Numbered from the stretch's first letter, positions 36,656 through 45,140 are shown. The stretch is DNA of 64,000 nt from Betaproteobacteria bacterium (GCA_016194905.1 JACQAP010000008.1:62001-126000); one strand, 5' to 3'. Program-made: numbers and translations. The notes: generated by a model not told the origin, from the sequence alone.

Positions 36656-37213
36656 TCAGTACCACACTGCCACGCCGAACAGGTTGGCGTGGAATTTCAG
36701 CAGCAACGCGTAGGCGATCAGGCCGGCCACAACCGCGCCGATATCGCCCGCGATCGTGCGACGGTTTTGCGCCGGGAGGACACCGCGCCGGTTCTGCGAC
36801 CACATCGCATAGAGAGCATAAAGGCCGAACCCGCCGAACAGCAACAGACCGGCGAGGTCGCCGTTCGCGAGCAGATGCACCAGCGCCCATAGCGCGATTG
36901 ACCAAAGCATCGGATGTGCGGTGAATCGCTTCAGATTTCCGGGAATGAAGGCGGCCACGAGCAGAATCAGCGCGAAGGGCATGAACCAGATCGCCGCATA
37001 ACGCCCCCACGCCGGCGGGTCCCAGAGTTCGATCGGCGGCGCCTTGCTCATGCCGGCAACGATCAATCCGAAACCGGCCAGGGAAAGAAGCGAATAAAGG
37101 CCCTTGTATGGACCTTCCCCCAGTTTGGCGATGAGGCGCTCACGCGCCGAACGCAAGCTGGTAAAGACATGAACGCCGAGAAATAGTGCCAGACCGGCAA
37201 TCAGCCATGACAT
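36656..37213 (-). CDS. NnrU-family membrane protein
   Basis: This is a 185-residue inner-membrane protein with five to six hydrophobic segments, starting MSWLIAGLALFLGVHVFTSL. The conserved stretch HPMLWSIALWALVHLLANGD is characteristic of the NnrU family. NnrU was first noted near denitrification genes, and its biochemical role is unclear. The ATG at 37213 has AGGAGGTGGGATC upstream. It sits 30 nt upstream of the SnoaL-like gene and 19 nt downstream of another membrane protein, so these three are probably one operon. Confidence 0.85.
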   Translation of the reverse strand: MSWLIAGLALFLGVHVFTSLRSARERLIAKLGEGPYKGLYSLLSLAGFGLIVAGMSKAPPIELWDPPAWGRYAAIWFMPFALILLVAAFIPGNLKRFTAHPMLWSIALWALVHLLANGDLAGLLLFGGFGLYALYAMWSQNRRGVLPAQNRRTIAGDIGAVVAGLIAYALLLKFHANLFGVAVWY

Positions 37214-37232
37214 GATCCCACCTCCTTCTGCG

Positions 37233-37814
37233 TCAGTGTCGCTTGCGCGCCTGCACGATCGCGTCGCGCAACAGGATGCCGACGCCGAAAACGAGCAACA
37301 CCAGTCCGCTCCAGGCAATCCACATTTTCGGTTTCTCCACGCCGGTATCGATCTGCAGGCCCACGCCGGAAACCGTCAGTGGCGGGGTGCCGACTTCTTC
37401 CAGCACCAGCAGGTAGCTGCCGGGATAGAAGATCTGCAGCGGATCCAGCGCCACGGCGACATTGCCCCGGCCCCTGACCCGGATGCTGCGCTCGGCCACG
37501 CCAGTATCTCCTTGCAGCAGGCTGACCTGATAATTGTTCGTCGCGTCGGTGGCGGCGGAGTCGGCCTGCGTGACATTGAAACTGAAGCGCAGTCGATAGC
37601 CGTTGGACTCGGGCGTGAGCTCCAGCGGCAACGGCTTGTAGGCCAGCCCGCCGCGCAATCTCAGTATCGAGCCGTCCGGCAACGGCCAGCGATTGCCGCG
37701 TTCGGTGAGCGCGTAGTTCTGACCGGCGCGACCGCTGACGTGCTCGCAGAATGCATAGTAACCGGGGCCGATCAGCAGGCCGAGCACGATCAGAAGCAGC
37801 GCCTGCGGTTTCAC
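37233..37814 (-). CDS. Membrane-anchored protein of unknown function
   Basis: This is a 193-residue protein with one membrane helix at each end (ALLLIVLGLLIGPGYYAF and MWIAWSGLVLLVFGVGILL) and a large beta-rich extracytoplasmic domain between. No named domain is recognised. The start is uncertain: a GTG at 37814 begins VKPQALLLIVL with the segment GAGGGTTGG upstream; an open frame continues further upstream but is unlike protein. It precedes NnrU by 19 nt. With NnrU and the SnoaL-like protein it forms a three-gene run on the minus strand. Confidence 0.65.
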   Translation of the reverse strand: MKPQALLLIVLGLLIGPGYYAFCEHVSGRAGQNYALTERGNRWPLPDGSILRLRGGLAYKPLPLELTPESNGYRLRFSFNVTQADSAATDATNNYQVSLLQGDTGVAERSIRVRGRGNVAVALDPLQIFYPGSYLLVLEEVGTPPLTVSGVGLQIDTGVEKPKMWIAWSGLVLLVFGVGILLRDAIVQARKRH

Positions 37815-38032
37815 GCGTTTCCAACCCTCATGTTCCGGTTTGTCATTGGCATGTCCCGGGATTACCTGCTGCGCGGCGTGGATTGGGAAACACGTAACCG
37901 TGACTGCGATAGTGCGCAACCTGCATCGCGCCGAGTGAGTTGCCCAAGTTATCTCCGCCCAATAGTGATATATATACGGGTATTGTCGCATGCAGGCGAG
38001 AACGGGTTCCGTGCCTTGACATGGAACACGCG

Positions 38033-38049
38033 GCGCCATCCCATGGTGC
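38033..38049 (+). promoter_or_regulatory. NtrC-type enhancer site upstream of amiC
   Basis: GCGCC-N7-GGTGC at 38033-38049 differs by one base from the palindromic NtrC half-sites GCACC/GGTGC with the usual 7-nt spacing. It lies about 100 bp upstream of the -24 element at 38142, the usual enhancer distance. Confidence 0.5.
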
Positions 38050-38140
38050 GACGGGGGGAGCGCTCAGATGAATCACCGACCGGTCCGTCGACCGGTGAAA
38101 GCGCTGCTTTTCCATGACTTGAAGGTTTCGTCCCGCTGAC

Positions 38141-38156
38141 TGGCGCGCTTATTGCA
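38141..38156 (+). promoter_or_regulatory. Sigma-54 promoter of amiC-amiR
   Basis: TGGCGCGCTTATTGCA matches the sigma-54 consensus TGGCAC-N5-TTGCW at all but one position. The invariant GG (38142-38143) and GC (38154-38155) are 10 nt apart. The amiC start lies about 60 bp further on. Confidence 0.7.
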
Positions 38157-38214
38157 CCGCGCCTATTGCACTAAGTTCGCCGCTGACAGCACGCATGGCC
38201 AAGTGGGGGAGATA

Positions 38215-39366
38215 ATGACCGCACCGAAGGCCTGGACCCTCGGCATCCTGTTTTCGCGTACCGGGCTGATGGAGATTCCGTCGACGCAGCATGTCTACGG
38301 CGCGATGCTCGCGATCGACGAGATCAACGCGGCCGGCGGGGTGCTCGGCAAGCCCCTCGAAGCGATTCACTACGATACCCGCTCGGACCTCGGCTTGTAC
38401 CGGCAATTCGCCGACCGGCTGCTCACCGAAGATGCGGTCGGCGTCATCATCGGCTGCTGCACTTCGCTGAGCCGCAAGGCGGTACTGCCTTCGATCGAGC
38501 GGCGCAATGGGCTGCTTTGGTATCCGGACCTGTATGAGGGTTTCGAGTATTCGCCGAACGTCATCTATGTCGGCGCGGCCACCAACCAGAACAGCCTGCC
38601 GCTGGCGCGCTACCTGTTTCGCCTCGGCGCACGGCGCTTTCTGCTGATCGGTTCCGACTACATCTATCCCCGTGAAGCCAATCGCGTCATGCGCGACCTG
38701 ATCGAGCGTCATGGCGGCGAGGTACTGGACGAGATTTATGTGCCGATGCAACCGCCGGAGGAAGAACTGGACCGGCTGGTGGCGCGCGTGCGGACGCTGC
38801 GGCCGGACGTCGTCTTCAGCACGCTGGTCGGACGCAACATCTGCCACTTCTGCGAGCGCTATGCGGACGCCGGTATCGATCCTGCCGATATTCCGATTGC
38901 CAGCCACAACGTGACGGAAGCGGAATTGATCGAAGTCGGCCGCGCAGAATGCGCGGGATACATCACCGCCGCGCCGTACTTCAGCAGCATCGACAGCAAG
39001 GCAAACCGCGACTTCGTTCGCGCATTCCGGCAGCGCTTCGGCGCTTCGGCGCCAATCAGCCAGTACGCGGCATCCGCCTATTCTGCGGTGCGCCTGTTCG
39101 CGGTAGCACTCGAACGCGCCGGCGAAATGGACACTCAGCGCATGATGGTGTGCGCGCGCGGCCTGGAAATGGAGGCGCCGCACGGACGCATCGTCATCGA
39201 TTCGGATAACAATCACACCTGGCTCACGCCTCGCGTCGGCGTCTGGAACGGTGTGGATGAATTCGATCTGGTCTGGGAATCGGAGCAGGCGGTGCAACCG
39301 GATCCGTGGCTTGTATCCTACGGTGGCGTCGAAGATTTGCCCGAGACCGACCAGGCTGCGGGCTGA
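38215..39366 (+). CDS. amiC: AmiC-like amide sensor and negative regulator
   Basis: This is a 383-residue protein with a type-I periplasmic-binding fold but no signal peptide, as expected for cytoplasmic AmiC. The N-terminus WTLGILFSRTGLMEIPSTQH, YLFRLGARRFLLIGSDYIYP and the later ICHFCERYADAGIDP are AmiC-like. In Pseudomonas, AmiC binds the inducing amide and otherwise holds AmiR inactive. The ATG at 38215 follows GGGGGAGATA; an upstream ATG in the same frame (38152) lies inside the sigma-54 promoter and is discarded. amiR follows 22 nt later. Because the operon ahead is an importer plus amidase and nitrilase, the ligand should be an amide or a related nitrogen compound. Confidence 0.88.
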   Translation: MTAPKAWTLGILFSRTGLMEIPSTQHVYGAMLAIDEINAAGGVLGKPLEAIHYDTRSDLGLYRQFADRLLTEDAVGVIIGCCTSLSRKAVLPSIERRNGLLWYPDLYEGFEYSPNVIYVGAATNQNSLPLARYLFRLGARRFLLIGSDYIYPREANRVMRDLIERHGGEVLDEIYVPMQPPEEELDRLVARVRTLRPDVVFSTLVGRNICHFCERYADAGIDPADIPIASHNVTEAELIEVGRAECAGYITAAPYFSSIDSKANRDFVRAFRQRFGASAPISQYAASAYSAVRLFAVALERAGEMDTQRMMVCARGLEMEAPHGRIVIDSDNNHTWLTPRVGVWNGVDEFDLVWESEQAVQPDPWLVSYGGVEDLPETDQAAG

Positions 39367-39388
39367 CAGACAAACAAGGAGAGCATCG

Positions 39389-40048
39389 ATGTCCCTCGAT
39401 CCGATTCGTGAACTGCGCGGCACGCGCGTGTTGGTCATTCATCCAGCCGATGAGGAAATCGACGAATTGATCCGGCATTTGCGGCGCATCGGCTGCCAGA
39501 CGAGGCTCGCATGGCCGTTGCCGCCGGCTTTGCCGACGGATGTCGATGTCGTGTTCTTTTCGATCTGGCCGACCGGGTCCACGACCGTGCCGGAATCCGC
39601 CGCTGAGCCGGGACCGTCGCTGATTGCGATCGTCGACTTCGAAAATCCGACGGCACTGAGGAGCCTGCTCGACACCAATGCGCACAGCTTCGTCAGCAAA
39701 CCGATACGTCCATCCGGAATTCTTTCGAGCCTGGTTATGGCGCGTGCGCTGCACGGCTATCAGATCCGGCTGCTCAACAAAGTCGCCAAGCTCGAGGAGA
39801 CGCTGCGCAGTCGTCGCGAAATCGAGCGGGCGACGCGTATCCTGATGGAGGTAAAGGGTTCGAGCGAAGACAGCGCGTACCAGCTCATCCGCCAGCAGGC
39901 GACCGCGCAGCGTCTCGCCATGGGCGTGGTTGCGCGGTCGATCATTACCGCGCACCGGGTGTTCGACAAGAGTGTCGAAGACAACACACGCATTGCGCGC
40001 GAGACGCGCAGCAGCGTGCTGCGCTTGCCGGTTCGCAAATCGCCTTGA
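39389..40048 (+). CDS. amiR: AmiR-like ANTAR transcription antiterminator
   Basis: This is a 219-residue protein. Residues about 10-125 form a pseudo-receiver (RVLVIHPADEEIDELIRHL) that lacks a normal acidic phosphorylation pocket. A coiled coil (VAKLEETLRSRREIERAT) follows, then a C-terminal ANTAR three-helix RNA-binding domain (about 145-205; MEVKGSSEDSAYQLIRQQAT). ANTAR proteins bind a two-hairpin RNA motif and prevent intrinsic termination; such a motif follows immediately. The ATG at 39389 has AAGGAG upstream. It is co-transcribed with amiC, whose product should hold it in an inactive complex until the amide is bound. Confidence 0.9.
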   Translation: MSLDPIRELRGTRVLVIHPADEEIDELIRHLRRIGCQTRLAWPLPPALPTDVDVVFFSIWPTGSTTVPESAAEPGPSLIAIVDFENPTALRSLLDTNAHSFVSKPIRPSGILSSLVMARALHGYQIRLLNKVAKLEETLRSRREIERATRILMEVKGSSEDSAYQLIRQQATAQRLAMGVVARSIITAHRVFDKSVEDNTRIARETRSSVLRLPVRKSP

Positions 40049-40092
40049 CAGATTTGTGGGCGCCGTGAAAAACTGGTGCTGTTGGGTTGCGC

Positions 40093-40135
40093 ACGCGGCA
40101 GGGCTGCCGCGTTACATTTGAGGCTATGAAGCCTT
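40093..40135 (+). promoter_or_regulatory. ANTAR-type leader RNA motif between amiR and the importer operon
   Basis: Hairpin P1 is ACGCGGC (40093-40099), hexaloop AGGGCT (40100-40105), GCCGCGT (40106-40112), with loop position 1 A and position 4 G as in known ANTAR sites. Hairpin P2 is GAGGC (40120-40124), hexaloop TATGAA (40125-40130), GCCTT (40131-40135); its loop has G at position 4 but T at position 1. The 3' side of P2 is the start of the terminator's 5' arm, so P2 and the terminator exclude each other. This is the known antitermination architecture. Confidence 0.65.
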
Positions 40136-40172
40136 CGTTCTGACGCCGGTACGGCGGAACGAGGGCTTTTTT
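40130..40172 (+). terminator. Regulated intrinsic terminator in the amide-operon leader
   Basis: An 11-bp outer stem (40130-40140 with 40157-40167, one G-U pair) and a 5-bp inner stem (CGCCG/CGGCG) are followed by six T (40167-40172). Its 5' arm is shared with the P2 hairpin of the ANTAR motif, so it should be relieved by AmiR. Confidence 0.9.
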
Positions 40173-40424
40173 ATTTTCTGCGCAGGGTTTCGCGCTGGTG
40201 CATGCATCGAATGGATGCACGCATTCAGTGCGCGGCAGTGATGCTCGCTGTGCGCAAAGCGCCGATTCAACTGTTCTGTTGACCGCGGTTCAGCGGCATG
40301 GCGTTTGCATTGGCACTGCGCTGGCTGCGGCTGATGAAGGTAATCGATTGGAAGCGACAGCACGGACCTTCGCGACTGCAACGGCCCGTGTTACCTGAAC
40401 CGAAATCCTTATGTGGAGGTAACC

Positions 40425-41591
40425 ATGTCCCGGAAAACCATTCAATTGTCCGTCGGCGCAGCGCTGATGGGCGCATTGCTCTCCAGCTCCGTCGCCCTGG
40501 CGGAGGACGTCATCAAGATCGGCATTCCCGTGGGCCTGAGCGGGGCCAACAGCGTGGTCGCACCCTCGGTCGTGCAGTCGGCTGAACTTGCGGCCGAGGA
40601 AATCAACGCCAAGGGTGGCATTCTGGGCAAGAAGGTCTTGCTCGAAGTGGCGGACGACGGCAGCGGCGCCGCCGGCGCGCAGAAGGCTTTCGATTCGCTG
40701 ATTTTCCAGAAGAAGGTCAATGTGCTGATCTCCATGGAAACCAGCGCGGCGCGCAACGCGGGATTGCCGATCGTCACGCGCGGCAAGACGCCGTTCATCT
40801 ATACCTCGTTCTACGAAGGCCGTTCGTGCAACAAGTATCTGTACGTCAATGCCTGGGTTCCGGACCAGCAGGTCGCGCCGATCGTCGACTTCTTCAACAA
40901 GAACTACAAGGCGAAGACCTTCTTCCTGATCGGCAGCGATTACGCGTTTGGGCGCGGCATGCTCGAGTTCACCAAGGGCTATATCGAGAAAACCGGCGGC
41001 AAAGTCCTCGGTGAGGAGTACCTGCCGATGGATGGATCGGACTGGACGCCGATCATAAGCAAACTGAAGGCCGCCAAGCCCGATGCCTTGATCACGTCGA
41101 CTGCCGGCGGCGCACCCAATGTCACGCTGACCAAGCAGCTTCGCGCTGCGGGCGTGAACATTCCCTACGGCAACCTTGCCGTGGATGAGGGCACGGCGAA
41201 AAGCATGGGCCCTGATGCGGAAGGCATTTTCATTTCCGGTTCGTACTTCACGACCATCGATTCGCCGAAGAACAAGGAATTCCTGGCAGCGATGCAGAAG
41301 AAGTTCGGCGCCGGCCTGAAGACGCCGAACGACCTGTCGGTGCCGGAGTATGAAGGCGTCTACGCCTACAAGCTGGCGGTGGAGAAGGCCGGTTCGGCCG
41401 ATGCCGACAAAGTTATCGCTGCGCTGTCCGAGGTCGCCTTCGAAGGCCCGCGCGGCGTGATCAAGATGAACAAGCAGCGCCATGCCCCGCTCACCATGTA
41501 TCTCGGACAGGTGCAGAAAGACGGTAGCGTGAAGACGCTGTCGACGTTCAAGGACGTCGATCCCGGCGCACAATGCCCCAACCTGAAGTAA
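40425..41591 (+). CDS. Substrate-binding protein of an amide/urea-type ABC importer (FmdD/UrtA-like)
   Basis: This is a 388-residue periplasmic protein. The signal peptide is MSRKTIQLSVGAALMGALLS, with cleavage near VALA-ED. A type-I PBP fold of the HAAT group follows, with IKIGIPVGLSGANSVVAPSV, GGILGKKVLLEVADDGSGAA and FLIGSDYAFGRGMLEFTKGY. It resembles FmdD and UrtA, which bind short amides or urea, but the ligand cannot be fixed. The ATG at 40425 has GGAGGTAACC upstream. It is separated from the amiR gene by the ANTAR leader and terminator and from its permease by repeat element D. Confidence 0.87.
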   Translation: MSRKTIQLSVGAALMGALLSSSVALAEDVIKIGIPVGLSGANSVVAPSVVQSAELAAEEINAKGGILGKKVLLEVADDGSGAAGAQKAFDSLIFQKKVNVLISMETSAARNAGLPIVTRGKTPFIYTSFYEGRSCNKYLYVNAWVPDQQVAPIVDFFNKNYKAKTFFLIGSDYAFGRGMLEFTKGYIEKTGGKVLGEEYLPMDGSDWTPIISKLKAAKPDALITSTAGGAPNVTLTKQLRAAGVNIPYGNLAVDEGTAKSMGPDAEGIFISGSYFTTIDSPKNKEFLAAMQKKFGAGLKTPNDLSVPEYEGVYAYKLAVEKAGSADADKVIAALSEVAFEGPRGVIKMNKQRHAPLTMYLGQVQKDGSVKTLSTFKDVDPGAQCPNLK

Positions 41592-41639
41592 TGAAGTACA
41601 GGGTCGCCCACAGGATACCGGCCTTCGGCCATAAGGGGA

Positions 41640-41747
41640 GAGGGGAGAGGGGCGAGGGAACGGCGCTTTTGCCGGCTTCCTGTGGTTTTTCGTCCTTCGG
41701 ATTCTCGGGCTTTTCCCTCGCCCCTCGTCCCTCGCCCCTCTCCCCTC
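41640..41747. repeat. Purine-rich inverted repeat (element D) inside the importer operon
   Basis: The 20-nt arms (41640-41659 and 41728-41747) are perfect reverse complements and are built of GGGGAGA/GGGCGAGG-like 7-8 nt units. The loop is 68 nt. It lies between the binding-protein stop (41591) and the permease start (41760), so the permease gene has no ordinary Shine-Dalgarno sequence. Confidence 0.9.
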
Positions 41748-41759
41748 GGCGGTAGCCGC

Positions 41760-42593
41760 ATGGCGACTCTCCTCGACATCCTCACCACCGCGGCGATCTT
41801 GTACAGCGTCGCAGCCGGACTGCTGATCGTGTTCGGCGTGATGAAGATCATCAACTTCGCCCACGGTGGCTTTCTCACCGTCGGCGGCTATTCGGCGCTG
41901 CTGATCACCAAGATGGGATTGAACCCGTGGTGGTCGGTACCCTGTGCCTTCGCCATCGGATTCGTCTGCGGCATGGTCATCGAGCGTCTGGTGATGAAGC
42001 CGCTGTATTCGCGCCCGCTCGATGCGATTCTCGCCACGTGGGGACTCGGCATCATCATCGGCCAGTTGATCACGCTGGGTGTGGGCCGGGAGGTTCAGTT
42101 CGTGCAGAGTCCGGTTACCGGAACGGTCGACCTGCTCGGCGGATCTTATTCGGAGTACCGGTTGTTGCTCGTTCTGGTCGCGATCGCCATCGCGATCGGG
42201 ATCGCTCTGCTTCTCAACGGCACCCGTCTGGGGCTGGTCACGCGTGCTGTCATCATGAACGAAAACCTGGCGCGCGGACTCGGCATCAACAGCGGATTGG
42301 TGCGGTTCATCACGTTCTCGCTCGGCGCGGGACTGGCAAGCCTCGCCGGTGCATTGATTACGCCGCTTTCGAGCGTCGATCCGAACATGGGCGTACCCTG
42401 GCTGATCAACGCATTCATGCTCGTGATGGTGTCCGGCGTGTCGCTCGTGAGCCTGGCCGTGGCCTGCCTGGTACTCGGCGGCGCGCAGGTGCTGGTCAGT
42501 TCCTGGGGTAATCCCATCCTCGGTGGGCTCACCATCGTCGTGCTCGCCGCTGTGGTGTTGCGGCTGCGGCCGCAGGGGTTCAGCCGTGGCTGA
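41760..42593 (+). CDS. ABC importer permease (LivH/UrtB-like)
   Basis: This is a 277-residue membrane permease of the HAAT/branched-chain family, with seven to eight helices. The typical KIINFAHGGFLTVGGYSALLI motif and NENLARGLGINSG-type cytoplasmic loop are present. It pairs with the LivM-like half of the next protein. The start ATG at 41760 lies 12 nt after the right arm of element D, with no clear ribosome-binding site. Translation may depend on coupling or on that structure. The last codons overlap the next start by 8 nt (42586-42593). Confidence 0.9.
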   Translation: MATLLDILTTAAILYSVAAGLLIVFGVMKIINFAHGGFLTVGGYSALLITKMGLNPWWSVPCAFAIGFVCGMVIERLVMKPLYSRPLDAILATWGLGIIIGQLITLGVGREVQFVQSPVTGTVDLLGGSYSEYRLLLVLVAIAIAIGIALLLNGTRLGLVTRAVIMNENLARGLGINSGLVRFITFSLGAGLASLAGALITPLSSVDPNMGVPWLINAFMLVMVSGVSLVSLAVACLVLGGAQVLVSSWGNPILGGLTIVVLAAVVLRLRPQGFSRG

Positions 42594-44424
42594 CGGGCAG
42601 ATCGCCGCACCGGTTGCGGGCGTCGCACCCCGCGTACTCGGCCGCGCCAGCTTGCGTACGCTGACCGTCGTCTGCGGCATCGCGCTGCTGTTAACCGCGA
42701 TCGGCCCCTACGTGCTGCCGACTTACATGGTCAACAGCCTGATCCGGGCTTTCCTGTATGCCGCAGTGGCGCTGACAGTCGATATTCTCTGGGGCTATAC
42801 CGGCATTCTGACGTTCGGGCAATCGGCGTTTTTCGGCATCGGCGCCTACGCCGCCGGACTGATTTTTACGCACGCCGGCTTCGGCACCGGCTACGCGGCG
42901 CTGGCATTGGTTACCGGCATCGCTGTTGCCATCATCGTTGCAGCGGTGGTCGGCTGGCTGGCGTTTTATCACAGCGCCTCGCCGCTCTACGGATCGGTCG
43001 TCACGCTGGTATTGCCGATCGTGGTCAGCCAGATTCTCTACTCCGGGGGTAATTTCACCGGCTCGAGCAGCGGGTTGTCCGGATTCGAAAGTTTTGACGT
43101 GTCGATCGAGGCCTGGTTCTGGATCGCCGGCAGTTTCCTCGTCGTGCTCACGGCCGGCGCGTGGCTGTTCGTGCGCAGCGACGCCGGCCGCATCCTGGTC
43201 GCGATCCGGGAGAACGAGCAGCGCTGCGAATATGTCGGCATCAACGTGTCGCGCGTGAAAATCCTGCTGCTGGTGGTATGCGCGGCGATCGCCGCGGTCG
43301 CGGGCTACATGTTCGCCGGCGTGCAAATGGTGGTTGCACCGGAATACGCCGGCTTCGTGTTCGGGACCGAATTGCTGATCTGGGTGGCGCTGGGCGGACG
43401 CGGCACGCTGATCGGTCCGGTGATCGGCACGCTGGTCCTGGACGTCAGTACCTCTTACCTGAGCGGCAACCTGCCTTTCGTCTGGAAGCTGGTCATCGGC
43501 TTTGCTTTCGTCGTCGTCATCGTCGCGTTGCCCCAAGGTTTGATGCCTTTGATCAAAGCGGCCATCCGGCGCGTGTTTGGCCGGAAAAAAATGACGGCGG
43601 CTTTCGCTCCCCGGCTGGAGCCTGCCGTCGAACAACCCTATGCGGGATTGGCAGGCGCAGGCAGCCGCGCGCTGGTGGTTCGCGAAGTGCGCAAGCAGTT
43701 CGGCAGCCTCAAGGTGCTGGAAGGCATCGAATTCGAGGCGAAGCGCAGCGAGCTGTTGAGCCTGGTCGGGCCGAACGGCGCCGGCAAGACCACGCTCATG
43801 CGTTGCATTGCCGACGGCAACGAGCGCTCCGGCGGGACGGTGCTGCTCAACGACCACGACATCCGGAAGTTGCCGCCGTACGCCTGCGTCGCTTTCGGCG
43901 TGGGGCGCAAATTTCAGACCGCCAACGTATTCGAAACGCTCACGGTTGCGGAAGCGCTGCGCATCGCGCGCACACGCCTCGCTCCGCCGTCACTGTGGAA
44001 GCGCGAAGAAACGCTGGCATTGCCTCACGCATCCATGCAGGTGGTTCGCGCAACAGGCCTCCACGAGCGACTGGGTATCGAGGCGCGCCATCTCTCCCAC
44101 GGCATGAAGCAGGCGCTGGAACTTACGATGGTGCTGGCGCTCGAGCCCAGCGTCCTTCTGCTCGATGAGCCGACCGCGGGCCTGACCAAGCCGGAGCGCA
44201 CGTTGATCGGCGGAATCCTCACCGATCTCGCGCGCAATCACCAGCTTTGCATCCTGCTGGTCGAGCACGACCTGGATTTCGTGCGCGAGATCAGCTCGCG
44301 GGTGATCGTGCTGCACCAGGGCAGGATCCTGCTGGACGGCACGGTGGCCGAGGTCGTGGAGTCGGAACTGGTGCGTACGATCTACTCCGGCGGCGGCCAC
44401 GCGGTAGAGGGAGCAGGCGCGTGA
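42586..44424 (+). CDS. Fused ABC permease and ATPase (LivM-LivG/UrtC-UrtD type)
   Basis: This is a 612-residue fusion. Residues about 1-335 are a LivM/UrtC permease (8-9 helices; WGYTGILTFGQSAFFGIGAY and IRENEQRCEYVGINVSRVK). Residues about 360-612 are a LivG/UrtD ATPase with Walker A GPNGAGKTT, an atypical signature LSHGMKQALEL, Walker B VLLLDEPTAGL and H-loop VEHDLDF. In most importers the two are separate subunits; fusion occurs in some urea/amide systems. The start is GTG 42586, overlapping the upstream permease gene by 8 nt. The stop overlaps the next start (GTGA). Confidence 0.92.
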   Translation: MADGQIAAPVAGVAPRVLGRASLRTLTVVCGIALLLTAIGPYVLPTYMVNSLIRAFLYAAVALTVDILWGYTGILTFGQSAFFGIGAYAAGLIFTHAGFGTGYAALALVTGIAVAIIVAAVVGWLAFYHSASPLYGSVVTLVLPIVVSQILYSGGNFTGSSSGLSGFESFDVSIEAWFWIAGSFLVVLTAGAWLFVRSDAGRILVAIRENEQRCEYVGINVSRVKILLLVVCAAIAAVAGYMFAGVQMVVAPEYAGFVFGTELLIWVALGGRGTLIGPVIGTLVLDVSTSYLSGNLPFVWKLVIGFAFVVVIVALPQGLMPLIKAAIRRVFGRKKMTAAFAPRLEPAVEQPYAGLAGAGSRALVVREVRKQFGSLKVLEGIEFEAKRSELLSLVGPNGAGKTTLMRCIADGNERSGGTVLLNDHDIRKLPPYACVAFGVGRKFQTANVFETLTVAEALRIARTRLAPPSLWKREETLALPHASMQVVRATGLHERLGIEARHLSHGMKQALELTMVLALEPSVLLLDEPTAGLTKPERTLIGGILTDLARNHQLCILLVEHDLDFVREISSRVIVLHQGRILLDGTVAEVVESELVRTIYSGGGHAVEGAGA

Positions 44425-45128
44425 GCGCAGCCGCGCTGGACGTGAAGGGAGTGCGCAGCGGCTACGGCGAAGCGCCGGTCGTGCGCGACGTGAGCTTCGA
44501 CGTCAGGTCGGGAGAAATCTTTGCATTGCTCGGCAAGAACGGCATGGGCAAGAGCACTCTGCTGAAAAGCGTGATGGGTTTTCTTCCGCTGCACTCCGGC
44601 AGCGTCGGCCTGTTCGGCACCGACATCACCGGCCTGCCGCCGCACAAGGTCGCGCGCCGGGACATCGCCTACACGCCTCAGGAGCAGGCGCTGTTCCAGG
44701 ATCTGACGGTGGAGGACAACCTGCGCCTCGGTATGCGCGACGACACATCGTTCGATGCCGGCCTGAAGCGCATCGGCCAGTTCTTCCCGGTGCTGCCGAC
44801 GCGGCTGAAGCAGCGCGCCGGCACGCTCTCGGGCGGCGAGCAGAAAATGCTGCTGGTGGCGCGCGCGCTGATGTCTCGGCCGAAGCTCATGCTGATCGAC
44901 GAGATTACCGAAGGTCTGCAACCGTCGGTCATCGAACGGCTGGCCGGCGTGCTGCGCGCGGAGCGCGACGAGTCGAAGGTGTCGATCCTGATCATCGAGC
45001 AGAACGTGAAGTTCGCGTTGTCGGTCGCCGACCGCTACGCGGTGCTCAAGCTCGGTGAAATCGTCGATCGCGGCGATATCGGCGGAGCCGATGTCGAGCG
45101 CCGGATCACAGACCAACTGAGCGTGTGA
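44421..45128 (+). CDS. ABC importer second ATPase (LivF/UrtE-like)
   Basis: This is a 235-residue ATPase with Walker A LLGKNGMGKSTLLK, signature LSGGEQKMLLVARAL, Walker B LMLIDEITEGL and H-loop-like IIEQNVKFAL. It completes a five-component importer with the binding protein, permease and fused permease-ATPase. The start GTG at 44421 overlaps the upstream stop. The fold fits UrtE/LivF. A purine-rich repeat region follows the stop. Confidence 0.9.
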   Translation: MSAAALDVKGVRSGYGEAPVVRDVSFDVRSGEIFALLGKNGMGKSTLLKSVMGFLPLHSGSVGLFGTDITGLPPHKVARRDIAYTPQEQALFQDLTVEDNLRLGMRDDTSFDAGLKRIGQFFPVLPTRLKQRAGTLSGGEQKMLLVARALMSRPKLMLIDEITEGLQPSVIERLAGVLRAERDESKVSILIIEQNVKFALSVADRYAVLKLGEIVDRGDIGGADVERRITDQLSV

Positions 45129-45140
45129 ATCACGCAGGGG

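Noticed and set aside
40312-40327. Possible second sigma-54 promoter (TGGCAC..GC with 10-nt spacing) before the binding-protein gene
   Set aside because: The -12 half (TGGCT) is a poor match, and its position downstream of the ANTAR terminator would bypass the antitermination control.
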